From CAIYMF01 sp943329595 (lineage in GTDB: Bacteria > Actinomycetota > Actinomycetes > S36-B12 > CAIYMF01): a DNA stretch of 18,343 nucleotides. The stretch is from the NCBI GenBank assembly GCA_943329595.2, contig CALQEM020000045.1:1-18343 (forward strand), read 5' to 3'. Shown piece by piece: positions 17,101 through 18,343 of the stretch. How positions within the stretch are numbered: the stretch's first letter is position 1; every line of letters begins with the position of its first letter. Position numbers and translations under genes: made by a program. The notes beneath the pieces were generated by a model, which saw only the letters and a list, made by a program, of their open reading frames with translations, made no database searches and had not been told where the DNA came from.

Positions 17101-17421
17101 ATGGCCAGAATTGAGAAGCTCCTGGAACAGGAAGCGGTAGCGGCTGAAGTCGCCGAGCACGCAGTCGATCTGGAGGCGCCGTTGCCAGCGGGTAGCAAGG
17201 TCACTCGCGGAAGTGCTCGCACCAGGAACGTTCAGGTCCGGCTGCGCGACGAGGAGTTTGAGGGACTATCCGCCTTCGCCGCGGAGCAGGGACTGCCAGT
17301 GTCAACGGTGATTCGTATGCTCGTGCTCAGGTGCATCGCACCAGTCGACGACCTGAAGTCCGCGCTCGATCGACTAGAGACCGATCTCGCGGCAGTTCGC
17401 CGCAAAGCCCTGAGCGCCTGA
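17101..17421 (+). CDS. Ribbon-helix-helix (CopG-like) antitoxin or repressor
   Basis: A 106-aa protein with a ribbon-helix-helix DNA-binding fold at residues 42-78: strand RNVQVRLR (42-49), helix 1 DEEFEGLSAFAAEQ (50-63), turn GLPVS and helix 2 TVIRMLVLRCI (69-79). The N-terminal 40 residues are acidic and helix-prone, and the C-terminus (DDLKSALDRLETDLAAVRRK, 83-102) looks like a short coiled coil. ATG 17101 is preceded by GAGGT (17088-17092). Such proteins bind DNA as dimers and usually serve as antitoxins that repress their own operon. The gene follows a truncated toxin-like frame, so it appears to be an orphan; alternatively it cross-regulates the ParD-like/zeta pair next door. Confidence 0.75.
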   Translation: MARIEKLLEQEAVAAEVAEHAVDLEAPLPAGSKVTRGSARTRNVQVRLRDEEFEGLSAFAAEQGLPVSTVIRMLVLRCIAPVDDLKSALDRLETDLAAVRRKALSA

Positions 17422-17558
17422 ATCAGGCGAGGGTCAGTGCAGATAGTCGCGCAATACGTGCGAGCGGGACTTCTGGACGCATCACGGTGGTGAAGGCCTC
17501 CCGTCCTGCTGAAGGAGGGTGAAGCTGCTCGCCCGTACGCGTGACGTGGCCTCACTGC

Positions 17559-17564
17559 TACCTT
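17559..17564 (+). promoter_or_regulatory. Candidate -10 element for a leaderless transcript
   Basis: TACCTT fits TANNNT and ends 6 bases before ATG 17571. No Shine-Dalgarno lies between them, so the gene is probably translated from a leaderless mRNA. The -35 is not evident. Confidence 0.4.
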
Positions 17565-17570
17565 GCGCCC

Positions 17571-18343
17571 ATGGTCTTGGGAGTTCCGCGCGAGTCGGTG
17601 TCGATGTTGGTGTCGGGGCTCCTCGGTGTCGCAGAGGTTGAGGGCGGGCCGACTCGTGAGCAGGTCGTCGTCATTGGTGCCATCGCTGGGCATCTGTGGA
17701 AGGTTGACGTCGCTGCGCTTGCCGGACTCGCCGGGGCGGAGCCGAGTGTGGTGGCTGAAGACCTCACTGATGAGCACCTTCGGCGGCGCTTCGTTCAGCT
17801 CGCCATCGTGGTGGCATTCTGCCGACACCCCAACGTTCCTGAGCAGGTGGCTCGGCTCGAGGCCTACGCCGGGGCCGTGGGTATTCATGGCGACGAGCTC
17901 GATGTGATGCACTCGTGGATCAACAAGACCACCGAGGATGCCAGCCGCGACTTCATCCGCACCTATGACGGGTACGTGCCACTGCTCTCTGAGTCGGTCG
18001 CGCCAGTGCGCAACGACGGCGACGTACTGCCAGAGGTGGAGGCTCTTCGCGCGCTGCCGAAGGGAACTCTGGGGTCGGCCTTCCTGGGGTTCTATGAGCG
18101 CAATGGCTTTCATCTGCCTGGTCCCCACACGCCGGAGCCGGCGTACTACATCAGCCATGACATGAACCACGTGATTGCGGGATATGAGCCCAGCGGCCCC
18201 GGTGAGATCGCTCTGGGGGCTTTCAAGCTGGCCATGAGCGACACCGACGCGAACTGGATGGCCTTCATGGCCAACCTGTTGATTCATGAGGCGGGACTGC
18301 TCAAGCACGGGTCGTCGTCGCAGTTCATCCCCTACGGCGGCGA
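17571..18343 (+). CDS. COQ4-like domain protein with TerB-like N-terminal region, 3'-truncated by window
   Basis: The frame is open from ATG 17571 to the window end, 257 codons, with no stop. Residues ~25-115 form a helical region resembling TerB-like domains (FVQLAIVVAFCRHPNVPEQ, 74-92, then a second helix ending GIHGDELD). From ~160 the sequence matches the COQ4 family: LPKGTLGSAFLGFYERNGF (162-180), then H196-D197-M-N-H200 followed after exactly 11 residues by E212, the family's HDxxH-x11-E metal motif, and GEIALGAFKLAM (211-222). Eukaryotic COQ4 acts in ubiquinone biosynthesis, where decarboxylation/hydroxylation of the ring precursor has been reported. In an actinobacterium that presumably uses menaquinone, the role must differ or act on another lipid-quinone. 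There is no signal peptide. The start is ATG 17571 with a -10-like hexamer 6 bases upstream and no ribosome-binding site. A long minus-strand frame over the same bases is a shadow. Confidence 0.75.
   Translation, partial: MVLGVPRESVSMLVSGLLGVAEVEGGPTREQVVVIGAIAGHLWKVDVAALAGLAGAEPSVVAEDLTDEHLRRRFVQLAIVVAFCRHPNVPEQVARLEAYAGAVGIHGDELDVMHSWINKTTEDASRDFIRTYDGYVPLLSESVAPVRNDGDVLPEVEALRALPKGTLGSAFLGFYERNGFHLPGPHTPEPAYYISHDMNHVIAGYEPSGPGEIALGAFKLAMSDTDANWMAFMANLLIHEAGLLKHGSSSQFIPYGG

Noticed and set aside
17232..18308. 358-codon minus-strand open frame
   Set aside because: It is antisense to both the ribbon-helix-helix gene and the COQ4-like gene, whose plus-strand translations carry clear family motifs; the minus-strand product shows none.

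Overview
The window is about two-thirds G+C. It carries densely packed genes with Shine-Dalgarno sites, several GTG starts, a DUF5302 small protein and putative leaderless starts. Together these point to a chromosomal segment of a high-GC Actinomycetota bacterium; the genus cannot be named from the sequence alone. No rRNA, tRNA, CRISPR array or intact insertion sequence was seen.

Left part (1-5675, all +). The 3' end of an oligopeptide/dipeptide ABC ATPase gene (DppD type) overlaps a second ATPase gene (DppF type) by 8 bases. Fourteen bases later comes a ~596-aa acyl-CoA dehydrogenase of the DmdC-like long subfamily. A 346-base gap without a recognisable gene leads to a complete katG catalase-peroxidase with all haem-site and Trp-Tyr-Met cross-link residues in place.

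Middle part (5676-15734). A 90-codon remnant of an ABC exporter ATPase (-) and a DUF5302 protein (+) are followed by a divergent pair: a membrane-anchored LIP-type lipase (-) and a succinate-semialdehyde-type aldehyde dehydrogenase (+). The aldehyde dehydrogenase stop codon runs into four 9-bp repeats with G5 tracts, a good G-quadruplex candidate. Then come a secreted eight-cysteine beta-propeller-like protein (+), a two-gene minus-strand unit (acetamidase/formamidase then SDR oxidoreductase), and, divergent from it, an 826-aa secreted protein built from seven propeller repeats, three IPT/TIG domains and two Fn3-like domains. The amidase/surface-protein intergenic region holds five copies of TGCCGA in both orientations.

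Right part (15735-18343, all +). This is a small defence/stress-like island. A ParD-like antitoxin and a zeta-family P-loop kinase toxin form an intact toxin-antitoxin pair. Next is the 3' remnant of a second toxin-like gene with no start codon, then an apparently orphan ribbon-helix-helix antitoxin. The last gene, cut by the window end, looks leaderless and joins a TerB-like helical region to a COQ4-like domain with the exact HDxxH-x11-E metal motif. That is unexpected in a lineage normally reliant on menaquinone.

Functionally the window mixes transport and catabolism (peptide uptake, acyl-CoA and aldehyde oxidation, amide hydrolysis), peroxide defence, exported proteins and toxin-antitoxin modules. 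No single pathway unites all genes. The clearest transcription units are dppD-dppF-acyl-CoA dehydrogenase, amidase-SDR, and antitoxin-toxin.
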